From Bacteroidota bacterium (GTDB lineage: Bacteria; Bacteroidota; Bacteroidia; Flavobacteriales_D; Crocinitomicaceae): 15,740 bases of DNA. The position numbers and the translations under genes are program-made. Under the pieces are notes generated by a model. That model ran no database searches. It had not been told where the DNA came from and saw only the letters and a list, made by a program, of their open reading frames with translations. Below are positions 1 through 6,993 of this stretch, one piece after another. Where the stretch lies: positions 1 through 15,740 of the forward strand of contig JAJRQP010000105.1 of assembly GCA_024280195.1 (NCBI GenBank), given 5' to 3'. Within the stretch, counting starts at the first letter, position 1, and every line of letters starts with the position of its first letter.

Positions 1-557
1 TCTTGCTGAATGGCTGTTTCGTAGGATGATTTTGCTAATTCTCTGTTATCTAAAGCAAGATAAGTTGTTCCTTTTAAAACGTATGCATTTCTATATTTAG
101 GATCAATTCTTAATGCTTCGTTTACGTATTGAAAGGTTGTTTTAAAGTCTTGCTGGTAGAGGTAGGTAGAAGCTAAACCGACTAATGCTCTAGTGTTCTT
201 CGGTTCTTTATGAACTACTACTTTATAGTTTCTTTGTGCAGTAGCAACATCTTGAACAGATCTTTCCTCTCTATTATTTAGCACTTCAGAATAAAGTAGT
301 CGTGCTTCAAGGTTATTAGAATCTAACCTAAATGCTTTTGCAAAATCATTGATGGCAAGGTCATATGCATATTTGTCAAAATTTTCTGAACCTCTTTGAA
401 GAAGTAAGGGTATACTATCTGGGTAAAGTGCTAAGAGGCTATCAATATCTACTACTATTGGGTCTTCACTGATTACCTCTGAAGGCTTAGTCTCCTTACA
501 TGAAAAAGCACCCAGCAATAAGAAGGCGCTTGTTACTAAAAAAATTGTTTTCATCAT
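1..557 (-). CDS. TPR-repeat lipoprotein, C-terminus cut by window edge
   Basis: Reading the minus strand from the ATG at 557 gives an open frame to the window edge, about 185 residues. It begins with a hydrophobic signal (MMKTIFLVTS then AFLLLGAFSC) ending in a lipobox-like Cys at residue 20, so the protein is probably lipidated and lies in the periplasm or outer membrane. The rest is helical and matches tetratricopeptide repeats: segments such as 'YDLAINDFAKAFRLDSNN', 'ARALVGLAS'-like helices and 'ALRIDPKYRNAYVLKGTTYL' show the alternating A/L/Y spacing and the D-P turn typical of TPRs. TPRs are protein-protein interaction scaffolds; no partner can be named. A second Met at 554 is an alternative start. 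It diverges from the small gene at 686 across a 128-base gap. The downstream end and any operon partner lie outside the window. Confidence 0.85.
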   Translation of the reverse strand, partial: MMKTIFLVTSAFLLLGAFSCKETKPSEVISEDPIVVDIDSLLALYPDSIPLLLQRGSENFDKYAYDLAINDFAKAFRLDSNNLEARLLYSEVLNNREERSVQDVATAQRNYKVVVHKEPKNTRALVGLASTYLYQQDFKTTFQYVNEALRIDPKYRNAYVLKGTTYLALDNRELAKSSYETAIQQ

Positions 558-562
558 ACGTA

Positions 563-570
563 CAAAGTTA
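563..570 (-). promoter_or_regulatory. Candidate -7 box (TAACTTTG) for the TPR lipoprotein gene
   Basis: On the minus strand TAACTTTG matches the Bacteroidota -7 consensus TAnnTTTG exactly. It lies 5 bases before the ATG at 557, which would place the transcription start at or near the start codon. I found no -33 TTG at the usual 17-23 base spacing, so this is only a candidate. Confidence 0.35.
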
Positions 571-673
571 TTGTAATTTTCAATACGTCAGCTCTTGAAG
601 AATAATTCCTTTGTACTAAAGGCTCAATGAGATAAATAATTGGTTGGTTTTCATTTAAATTGATAGAGTTTTG

Positions 674-681
674 TAATTTTG
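674..681 (+). promoter_or_regulatory. Candidate -7 box (TAATTTTG) for the small CxxC protein gene
   Basis: TAATTTTG matches TAnnTTTG exactly and ends 4 bases before the ATG at 686. The nearest upstream TTG (644-646) is 27 bases away, longer than the usual spacing. It mirrors the box at 563-570 that faces the other way. Confidence 0.35.
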
Positions 682-685
682 TTGT

Positions 686-931
686 ATGCAAAAATGGCAT
701 AAATATCTTTTTCTTATAACGCTTCTTCTCGTCGTTTCTTATTCTTATGGACAAGGGTGTTCTCAGTGTAAATTACTTGCAGAACAAGGTAGTGAATTGG
801 ACGAAGCATCTTTTGGCGAGAATATCAATTACGGCATCTTATACCTGATGGCTGCCCCTTATGTGTTACTTCTTATCTTCTTTAGGAAGAAAATTGTTGG
901 CGTTTACAAAGCTTTGACTGAGAAAATGTAA
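686..931 (+). CDS. Small conserved-looking membrane protein with a CxxC motif
   Basis: This 81-residue protein has an N-terminal hydrophobic signal (residues about 7-22), then C25-S-Q-C28 just after the likely cleavage or exit point. A short acidic stretch follows, then a second hydrophobic helix (about 48-66: ILYLMAAPYVLLLIFF) and a basic tail (RKK...), which suggests the C-terminus faces the cytoplasm. The CxxC would then sit at the periplasmic side. The layout resembles small uncharacterised proteins I recall from other Bacteroidota (Q-C-x-x-C, then 'GILYLMAAPY'-like), which argues for a real gene. CxxC could be redox-active or bind metal or haem, but nothing shows which. The stop lies 2 bases from the stop of the convergent PorP gene. 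No Shine-Dalgarno sequence is seen; the start is supported by the signal peptide. Confidence 0.75.
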   Translation: MQKWHKYLFLITLLLVVSYSYGQGCSQCKLLAEQGSELDEASFGENINYGILYLMAAPYVLLLIFFRKKIVGVYKALTEKM

Positions 932-933
932 GG

Positions 934-1971
934 TTAGAACCTTCTTTTTCTTGTTTTAAAGATAGAATGATCTAGGTTTCTGAAAGAAAGTGAAAATTCT
1001 AAAGAACCTCCTCTATATGCCTTTCTTAATTCTGAAATGGTAACATCGTAAGAAATTCCAAATTGGAAGCCTCTCCAGTCAATCATTATAGAAGGGATAA
1101 TCGCATCTTTATATCTATAATATGTACCTATTCCAAAGAATGCTTTTTGTGTATGGCCTGTGATTTTAGTTCCATTCTCAAAACGGTAACGAAGCATTGC
1201 TCCAAGAAGCGTTTCATTATGACCACTTTGAATAAACTGGACACCATTTACATCTAACGCAAAAGGACTTCCTGAGAACTCTTTAACAATACCAATATGT
1301 CCAACATACTTTCTATACAAAGGTTCTGCTTCTCCTCCTGCATATTTTAATTTTGGTTGATTTAAATGAAAACCTGAAACACCAATTTTTAACTTAAAAT
1401 CACTGTTTCCTTGAAAAGAATTTTGTCCTCCATTAAATACATAATAAATACCCGCTGAAGCATCGATATACGTGAAAGAAACAAGCGGATTTGCTTCTCC
1501 TGAAAGAAGAGGGTCAAACCTTTCTCCATCCCATTGAGACATAAACGAAACATTACTTAACGTTGCTTTTCTTTGACCAAAACCACCTTGAACTCCCACA
1601 GAAAGAACATGACCTGACCTTCCCATTGGTAAAATACCTGACAAAGTTAAAGAACCTGCTTGGTTTCCAAATTTAGAATCTCCTCCAACATCATTAAACA
1701 GTAAAATACCTAAGCCTAAATGAGCTTTGTCATTGAAACGAGATTTACCTAAATTAACATCTGCTCCTATGGCAGTAGTCATAAACTGAGTACCTGCTCC
1801 TAACCATTGATTTCTGTGATTTATTATTACCCTTTCCCAACCATCGTAAACACCAACAGCTCCAGGGTTAATAAACATTGGTGTTTGGTTCGACTGTGCA
1901 AAATGTAAATCTTGTCCAAATGTAAACATCGATAAAGACAGTCCGAAAATTAAGTTTAAAATATTCTTCAT
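934..1971 (-). CDS. PorP/SprF-family type IX secretion outer-membrane protein
   Basis: This 345-residue protein has a signal peptide (MKNILNLIFG..., cleavage near G19-Q20) followed by the family's typical opening: QDLHFAQ, then 'PMFINPGAVG' (compare the usual D-x-x-F-S-Q...NP...LNPA.aG). The rest is Gly/aromatic-rich alternating sequence consistent with an outer-membrane beta-barrel, ending in a basic R-K-R-R-F tail with terminal Phe. In Flavobacterium johnsoniae, SprF is needed for secretion of its neighbour SprB, and PorP/SprF-like genes commonly follow genes for proteins with type B (CHU_C) C-terminal domains. That is the arrangement here: the start lies 2 bases after the stop of the CotH-domain gene, so the two are almost certainly co-transcribed and probably translationally coupled. 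I infer that it secretes or anchors that protein. I assign no symbol because there are many paralogues per genome. Confidence 0.9.
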   Translation of the reverse strand: MKNILNLIFGLSLSMFTFGQDLHFAQSNQTPMFINPGAVGVYDGWERVIINHRNQWLGAGTQFMTTAIGADVNLGKSRFNDKAHLGLGILLFNDVGGDSKFGNQAGSLTLSGILPMGRSGHVLSVGVQGGFGQRKATLSNVSFMSQWDGERFDPLLSGEANPLVSFTYIDASAGIYYVFNGGQNSFQGNSDFKLKIGVSGFHLNQPKLKYAGGEAEPLYRKYVGHIGIVKEFSGSPFALDVNGVQFIQSGHNETLLGAMLRYRFENGTKITGHTQKAFFGIGTYYRYKDAIIPSIMIDWRGFQFGISYDVTISELRKAYRGGSLEFSLSFRNLDHSIFKTRKRRF

Positions 1972-1973
1972 TC

Positions 1974-4900
1974 TTATCTAATTAAAGTAATGTTTCCTGA
2001 CAAAGTTTCATTTCTACCATCTGTGTAAGTAACTTCTACCATATATGCATATACTCCTGAATTACACGGTTTATTATCATATAAACCATCCCATTCAAAA
2101 TCAAAATCCGTTGACAATAATATTCTATTTCCCCATCTATCATAGATAGAAAACTCGATACTAGCAACATCTTTTCCAACAATTATTGTGTAAATATCAT
2201 TATTTCCATCTGTATTAGGAGAAAATCCTGTTGGAATATGAATGCCTGTGATACATACTTCTTGAGAAGCATTCGGGTCACAAACATCTAGAGGGTCTGA
2301 ACCATCACTTACTTCTTGTCCATCTAAAATACCATCATTATCTGTATCGGGATTGGTAGGGTCTGTACCGGCTATAATCTCATCACAATCTGTTAATCCA
2401 TCACCGTCAGTGTCAAGCGTTGATAATCCTACTGGATCACAAGGGTCAAGCGGATCTGAAGTTGCTCCGGCAGGATCGTAAGGTGTTGATGGGTCATCTA
2501 CTCCATTTACTTCTTCTCCATCTGTCGCTCCATCACCATCCGTATCAGGGTTGTTAGGATCTGTACCTATTACTCCTTCTTCTGCATCAAAAATACCGTC
2601 ACCATCTGTGTCTGTTTGACAACCCGGGAAGAAATCATCAGGATCACAAGGGTTTAATGGGTTACTAGTTCCTGAAGGGGTTAATGGAGTTGATGGATCA
2701 TCAACACCATTCACTTCTTCTCCATCTGTTAACCCGTCTCCATCAGAATCTGGATTATTAGGGTCTGTTCCGGCTGTTACTTCTTCATCATTACTTAAGC
2801 CATCAGAATCTGGATCACAAGTGCCTCCAGAACTATCTGGATCACAAGGGTTATTTTCGTCAGAGGTACCTGTTGGTACAACAGTCGTTGCGGGATCATC
2901 ATTTCCTGTTATTTCTTCACAGTCTCTATAACCATCACCATCTGTATCATCTGTAAATGCTCCGATTGGATCACATTTATCTAGAGGGTCTGTACCATTA
3001 CCTATTTCTACACCATCATCAATTCCATCTCCATCCGTATCTGGATTTGTTGGGTCTGTTCCGTAGATGTTTGTTTCATCATCATTCGTAATTCCATCAC
3101 CATCAATATCTGGGTTTATTGGAATAAAGAATGCAACAATATTCTCAACACCATTAATCGTTATACTATTCGTATCTTCTGTAATTGGGCTTGCCATCGG
3201 TCCTGTTGTAAACTCCCAATGATCAAACATATAACCCGTTGCTGGAACGGCAATTGTGTTGGTTGCTATTCCTCCAAAATAAGTTGTCGCCCAAGGATAA
3301 CTTGGTGGCCAAATAGAATTTACTTTAATTGTTCCTGAATTAACTGGGTTTACATCAAAAGTTACGTTATAAGGTCCTGTAAGATTATAACAATCTATCA
3401 ACCCCTGTTCAAGAGCTGCACATCTCGCGTTGATAAAATCTCTCATCTGTTGAACATTTGCCTGCCAACCAGCAACACTCCCTCCCCATCTAGCTATTTG
3501 ACCTGTCATTTCTGGGGTAATTTCATTAATCATACTGTCCAAAAGAGCATTCATACTAGGACAAGAAAACGTTGTGTTAACTAAATCTACATATCGTGTA
3601 ATGTAATATTGTTCTACAGTAGGGTTCTCATTTATTAATTTTTGTAAAATACCTGTATGACCTTGCCCTCCAGGATCTGGTAAATTCTCAGCATTACAAG
3701 GGTCTGCATTTGCTGACGGATCAGGTATTCCTGTATAATTAACATAATGTCCAAAGGTTGCGTCCATATCCCAAAGGGTATATCTCCATTTCTTTTTCGT
3801 ACCTAGTGGATCCATTCCTCTCCACCAAGCTGTATTCCAATTTAACCAATCTTGGTTTACAACGTAAGAATTAATCATAAAATAATCTGCTAATGAAGCC
3901 CATTTCAATTGCGATTTAACGTAATCAAAATTTGGTCCTGGAGCCATATTGTTGGTCATAATGTAATTAACTAAAGCGTCCCAATCAGGTTGTGCATTCG
4001 GTGCACCATAATCTTGCCAGGTTCCTCCCCATGTTTTTAGATATTGCAAATTAAATTTGTCTTGGTCGTAATAATAATCTGTAAAATCATGATCATCCGC
4101 CTTTTCTCTAATTTCATAAACGCCCCAATACTGTCCGTTCAAGTAAACAACACAAGGCCTCCATGTTCTAACGTCTAGTAACATATCAGACCTTAATGAA
4201 AGTGTGTGAATAAATGCATCTCTAATATGAGCACCCCCCGTTTCAAATGGATAGTTATCACTTGCTCCAGGCTTTAACATAACTCTTTGAAAACTGGTTC
4301 TTGTTTTTTCTGGGAAAATTTGGTGATCTAAATCATCGTTGTATCCAAACTGATCTCTCATGATAAAATCAAAGCCTCTTTGATCATATGCCCATGAATC
4401 ATTTCCATGTTTATTAAAATCTCCCTGACCTTCGTCAATAAAAGAACCGTCTTGTTCAAATAATTCAAAAGAACCTATTTTATTTCCTCCAAATTGGTTT
4501 CCATTCGCAACTAAATCAAACACCTCATCGCTACATACAGAAACCACAGGAACAGTATGTGTTACACCTATAAAATAAGAATTTGTTTCAACGAAACTTG
4601 GATCGTCAGCACCAAAAGCTCTTGCTCTTAACACTTGTGTTGAGTTGATATTAACTGGTCCTCCATAAACTGGAGAGGTTCCACTTGGATCAGAACCATC
4701 TGTTGTATATCTAATCGTAGCAGCTAAATCACTACAAGTAATTGTTGCTGTTTGCGCCGCTGGATAAAAACCAGGAGCAAGACTAATAACAGGTGTTGGT
4801 TCGTAAAAATTTTGTGCGCCAACGTTATTTGCGTTTGGAGTTGGTGTGGTAAACAACTTCCAGTCCGCGGCAGCATTGGTTGAGCGACCAACAGAGTGAT

Positions 4901-5339
4901 TCCTTTGAGTAAGGTGGACTATTTTTAAAGAATCAATAACATTTCCAAAAGTATTGCTTAAAATTATCCATTCCCCTTGTGTTTGTTTTAAATTAAAATT
5001 AGTGTGTAGCTCTTGTCCATTAACTGTATTTTTACCAGAAGCAACAACCATTATAAAACCATTTGCAGGAATTGTTCCACTTGGAACGGGCCATTTTAAT
5101 AAATTTGATGCTTTATCTGAAAGATAATATCCCGTTAAATTTATTGGTGCACCTGTTGTGTTATATAACTCAACCCAGTCTTCATTATCTCCAAAATTAT
5201 CTACATACCCATTCATGTTAGAACAAGAATATTCATTGATAATAACTTGCCCTTGAAGAGAGTTGGGTAAAAATGATAAAGTGAGTAGTGTTGAAATTAA
5301 TAAATATAGTCTCATATTTCTAGTATAAAATGATTGCAT
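1974..5339 (-). CDS. Secreted multidomain CotH-kinase protein with T9SS type B sorting domain
   Basis: This 1121-residue extracellular protein has, in order: a signal peptide (M8 at 5318 is an equally good start; the hydrophobic core is about 10-28); a lamin-tail domain (about 32-160, 'VIINEYSCSN', 'DWVELYNTTG'); a chitobiase C-terminal-like domain (about 185-257, 'IRYTTDGSDPS'); a CotH kinase domain (about 260-640); an InlB-like beta repeat (about 657-741, 'GYMFDHWEF'); nine calcium-binding D-x-D-G-D-G motifs (744-1022); and a gliding-motility-associated C-terminal domain (about 1030-1121, 'GFSPNTDGNND', 'IYDRWGN', 'WDG'). The CotH signature is clear: 'VYLNGQYWGVYEIREK' and 'WRYTLWDMDATFG', with acids D524 and D526. 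CotH proteins are protein kinases first known from spore coats; the substrate of secreted bacterial forms is not evident. The C-terminal domain predicts export by T9SS. It heads a two-gene unit with the PorP/SprF protein. An adhesive or matrix role is possible; the molecular target is unknown. Confidence 0.92.
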   Translation of the reverse strand: MQSFYTRNMRLYLLISTLLTLSFLPNSLQGQVIINEYSCSNMNGYVDNFGDNEDWVELYNTTGAPINLTGYYLSDKASNLLKWPVPSGTIPANGFIMVVASGKNTVNGQELHTNFNLKQTQGEWIILSNTFGNVIDSLKIVHLTQRNHSVGRSTNAAADWKLFTTPTPNANNVGAQNFYEPTPVISLAPGFYPAAQTATITCSDLAATIRYTTDGSDPSGTSPVYGGPVNINSTQVLRARAFGADDPSFVETNSYFIGVTHTVPVVSVCSDEVFDLVANGNQFGGNKIGSFELFEQDGSFIDEGQGDFNKHGNDSWAYDQRGFDFIMRDQFGYNDDLDHQIFPEKTRTSFQRVMLKPGASDNYPFETGGAHIRDAFIHTLSLRSDMLLDVRTWRPCVVYLNGQYWGVYEIREKADDHDFTDYYYDQDKFNLQYLKTWGGTWQDYGAPNAQPDWDALVNYIMTNNMAPGPNFDYVKSQLKWASLADYFMINSYVVNQDWLNWNTAWWRGMDPLGTKKKWRYTLWDMDATFGHYVNYTGIPDPSANADPCNAENLPDPGGQGHTGILQKLINENPTVEQYYITRYVDLVNTTFSCPSMNALLDSMINEITPEMTGQIARWGGSVAGWQANVQQMRDFINARCAALEQGLIDCYNLTGPYNVTFDVNPVNSGTIKVNSIWPPSYPWATTYFGGIATNTIAVPATGYMFDHWEFTTGPMASPITEDTNSITINGVENIVAFFIPINPDIDGDGITNDDETNIYGTDPTNPDTDGDGIDDGVEIGNGTDPLDKCDPIGAFTDDTDGDGYRDCEEITGNDDPATTVVPTGTSDENNPCDPDSSGGTCDPDSDGLSNDEEVTAGTDPNNPDSDGDGLTDGEEVNGVDDPSTPLTPSGTSNPLNPCDPDDFFPGCQTDTDGDGIFDAEEGVIGTDPNNPDTDGDGATDGEEVNGVDDPSTPYDPAGATSDPLDPCDPVGLSTLDTDGDGLTDCDEIIAGTDPTNPDTDNDGILDGQEVSDGSDPLDVCDPNASQEVCITGIHIPTGFSPNTDGNNDIYTIIVGKDVASIEFSIYDRWGNRILLSTDFDFEWDGLYDNKPCNSGVYAYMVEVTYTDGRNETLSGNITLIR
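2274..3110 (-). repeat. Nine thrombospondin-3-like calcium-binding repeats inside the CotH protein
   Basis: Residues 744-1022 of the CotH protein hold nine motifs of the form D-x-D-x-D-G-x-x-x-x-x-E (for example DIDGDGITNDDE, DTDGDGIDDGVE, DPDSDGLSNDEE, DTDNDGILDGQE), mostly in pairs separated by 'GTDPxNPD'. Cys-Asp-Pro (CDP) marks recur between pairs. The acidic loops resemble type-3 thrombospondin repeats, which fold around calcium. Two units are near-duplicates at DNA level (2482-2567 and 2686-2771, 204 bases apart). They probably form a rigid stalk between the CotH domain and the sorting domain. Confidence 0.85.
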
Positions 5340-5361
5340 TTTTAATGCGTATTATGTAATA

Positions 5362-5376
5362 TTAACAAATTGTTAA
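5362..5376. promoter_or_regulatory. 15-base perfect palindrome in a divergent promoter region
   Basis: TTAACAA-A-TTGTTAA is a 7-base perfect inverted repeat with a single central base, in the 125-base gap between the CotH gene (start 5339, -) and the lipoprotein gene (start 5465, +). The symmetry is typical of a binding site for a dimeric regulator, and the position would let it act on both genes. A TATCTTTG sequence (5386-5393, +), which matches the -7 consensus, lies 9 bases to its right. In AT-rich DNA a chance palindrome cannot be excluded. Confidence 0.35.
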
Positions 5377-5464
5377 CTATAATCATATCTTTGTAACGTA
5401 TAAACTTGTCAAAAGGTTGTAATTCTAAGTGTTTATATTTACACCTAATTAAAAAATTAAAAAC

Positions 5465-5860
5465 ATGAAAACTTCAATTCTTACTCTTTTATCATTTTCT
5501 TTAATTTTTGTTTTTTCATCCTGTAAAAAAACTGAAGGCCCTGGGGGTTCTTCTACAATTTCTGGTAAAATTCATGCTGAAATTCATGATGGTGCGGGAA
5601 ATCTTCTTGCAGATTATGACATAGCAAAAGAAGATGTTTATATCATATATGGTAACGAATCAAGCACTTTTGATGATAAAGTTAAAACCTCTTATGACGG
5701 AACTTTTAAATTTGATTATTTAGAAAAAGGAAGCTACCAAGTATTTGTTTATGAAAAAGACCCAACCATACCTGCGGGAAAAGTTGTAAAGATTATTGAT
5801 GCTGAAATTACTGATAAAAAATCAACAGTAGATTTAGGAATTATTACCATCAATAAATGA
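5465..5860 (+). CDS. Small lipoprotein with a predicted beta-sandwich domain
   Basis: This 131-residue protein begins with a signal peptide (MKTSILTLLS then FSLIFVFSSC) whose lipobox Cys is residue 20, followed by K-K-T-E and a Gly/Ser linker. The remaining roughly 100 residues alternate beta-strand-like segments: 'TISGKIHAEIHDGAGN', 'DVYIIYGN', 'TSYDGTFKFDYLEKGSYQV', 'DLGIITI'. The 'SYDGTFKFDYLEKGSYQVFVYE' region resembles the core of carboxypeptidase-regulatory-like or SdrD-B-like domains, in which D-G-x-F precedes L-x-x-G-x-Y. These are structural domains, so no activity is predicted. The stop overlaps the start of the DUF2490 gene (ATGA), so both are translated from one mRNA and may act together at the outer membrane. 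The A-rich leader before the ATG is typical of Bacteroidota. A weak TATATTTA box lies at 5434-5441. Confidence 0.85.
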   Translation: MKTSILTLLSFSLIFVFSSCKKTEGPGGSSTISGKIHAEIHDGAGNLLADYDIAKEDVYIIYGNESSTFDDKVKTSYDGTFKFDYLEKGSYQVFVYEKDPTIPAGKVVKIIDAEITDKKSTVDLGIITINK

Positions 5861-6525
5861 AGTTTTTAATTTTTATTATATTATTCCTAAGTACATCTTT
5901 GTGTTCTATTTCACAGAGTAATGACTTTATGGTTTGGACAAAGGTGGGTGTCAAAGCAAAACTTGTTAAGCGCTTAACCTTTTCTGGGGAGTTAAATACT
6001 CGTATAGGAGATAAGGGTATAGAAACATTTTTTCCACAAGTTGGATTTGAGTATAAACTATTAAAGTGGTTGCGACCTTCTGTTGAGTATCGTTTTATCG
6101 TAGATAAAAATAAATATGGAAATTATAAATCCTCTAATAGACTTAATTTTAATGTAAATCTAAAAAAAAGTGTTTCTAATCTTGGTTTAGGTTTTAGAAT
6201 TCGATACCAATATGCATTTAATAGAATTAATAATCAATCATACAATCCTGATTTTGATCAAGCAATTCGGTTGAAACCAGCAATTGATTATAAAATAGAA
6301 AATACAATCTTTACTCCCTTTATCAGTTCAGAATTTTTCTACGACCCTCAATTTGGTCCTAATGGTCCTGGTTTTTCGAAGATTCGATTAGGTGTTGGTT
6401 CTAAATTAAACCTTAAAGGTCCTCATTCTGCTTCAGTTAAATATCAATTAGATAAAAAATTCTACAACTATCAGAATGGTATAAGACATGTGATTGCAAT
6501 CGGGTATTCTTATAAGATAAAGTAA
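5857..6525 (+). CDS. DUF2490-family outer-membrane protein
   Basis: This 222-residue protein has a signal peptide (MKFLIFIILF..., cleavage near SISQ-SND). The mature part opens 'NDFMVWTKVGVKAKLVKRL' and contains 'LKWLRPSVEYRF' and alternating strands ending 'IAIGYSYKIK', the pattern of the DUF2490 family: short beta-barrels, usually 200-250 residues and widespread in Bacteroidota. The function of the family is not established; outer-membrane location is an inference from the strands and the aromatic-rich C-terminus. The start overlaps the preceding lipoprotein stop by 4 bases (ATGA). The TAA stop directly abuts the stop codon of gldH on the other strand with no base between, and I see no hairpin terminator, so the two transcripts must overlap at their 3' ends. 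Confidence 0.85.
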   Translation: MKFLIFIILFLSTSLCSISQSNDFMVWTKVGVKAKLVKRLTFSGELNTRIGDKGIETFFPQVGFEYKLLKWLRPSVEYRFIVDKNKYGNYKSSNRLNFNVNLKKSVSNLGLGFRIRYQYAFNRINNQSYNPDFDQAIRLKPAIDYKIENTIFTPFISSEFFYDPQFGPNGPGFSKIRLGVGSKLNLKGPHSASVKYQLDKKFYNYQNGIRHVIAIGYSYKIK

Positions 6526-6993
6526 CTAGATTGCTTTTTCTACTTTAAGCCCAAGATCTAAAACCTCATCTACCACAGACTCTGTAATCCCCTGTTCTAG
6601 GGTAAAGATATAGTCTCCTTTCAATGGTAATTTTCTTTTTTTAAAATATAGAGATGTTTCTACTATGGAGCCTGTTTTATTACCCACCCAGACACCTTTA
6701 TCATCTGTTAATTTAATTTCAAAAGGCTCCCTAGCTGTTGTTCCATCTGGAGCTTCTGTTTTCATAAAAACCCAAATATTGCTGTACCGATAATCGGTTG
6801 TTACTCTTAAGGATAAGGTGAAATTATATTCACTATTTACATCTTCAATATTCACCTTATAAGAAGGTTTAACATTTAGGTTCCACTCTCTATTTTCAAA
6901 AGAATAAACTTTTTCAAAATGAGGAACCTCTCCACATGAAGAAAGAATATAAAAAAGCACCCCTATTATAAGTGCCTTATTTAGATGCATCAT
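6526..6993 (-). CDS. gldH: Gliding motility lipoprotein GldH
   Basis: This 155-residue lipoprotein has a signal peptide MMHLNKALII-GVLFYILSSC with lipobox Cys20. The mature domain (about 140 residues) shows the GldH pattern: 'EWNLNVKPSYKVNIED', 'YNFTLSLRVTTDYRYSNIW', 'FMKTEAPDGTT', 'DDKGVWVGNKTGS', 'LPLKGDYIFTLEQGI'. The size and motif order agree with Flavobacterium johnsoniae GldH, one of the Gld lipoproteins required for gliding and linked to type IX secretion. The frame stays open 71 codons further upstream, but that extension only reads through the Lys/Asn-rich 3' end of ricT in another frame. The Met pair at 6993/6990 followed by a signal peptide is the sensible start. It therefore overlaps the end of ricT by 17 bases, which suggests translational coupling. 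Confidence 0.9.
   Translation of the reverse strand: MMHLNKALIIGVLFYILSSCGEVPHFEKVYSFENREWNLNVKPSYKVNIEDVNSEYNFTLSLRVTTDYRYSNIWVFMKTEAPDGTTAREPFEIKLTDDKGVWVGNKTGSIVETSLYFKKRKLPLKGDYIFTLEQGITESVVDEVLDLGLKVEKAI

Noticed and set aside
554..754. 66-codon minus-strand frame between the two divergent genes
   Set aside because: It overlaps the signal peptide of the 686 gene and the intergenic promoter boxes, and its Lys/Arg/Ile-rich product has no signal or motif; it is a shadow frame.
1063..1257. 64-codon plus-strand frame inside the PorP gene
   Set aside because: It lies wholly within a well-supported gene on the other strand and has no motif or leader.
2274..3110. Repeats as a CRISPR array or mobile-element repeat
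   Set aside because: The periodicity is in frame within a protein, codes for calcium-binding loops, and the units differ at many positions; there are no uniform spacers.
5386..5441. A full promoter for the lipoprotein gene (TATCTTTG at 5386 or TATATTTA at 5434)
   Set aside because: The available upstream TTG triplets give spacers of 13, 14 or 25 bases, outside the usual 17-23, so I could not choose a convincing pair.
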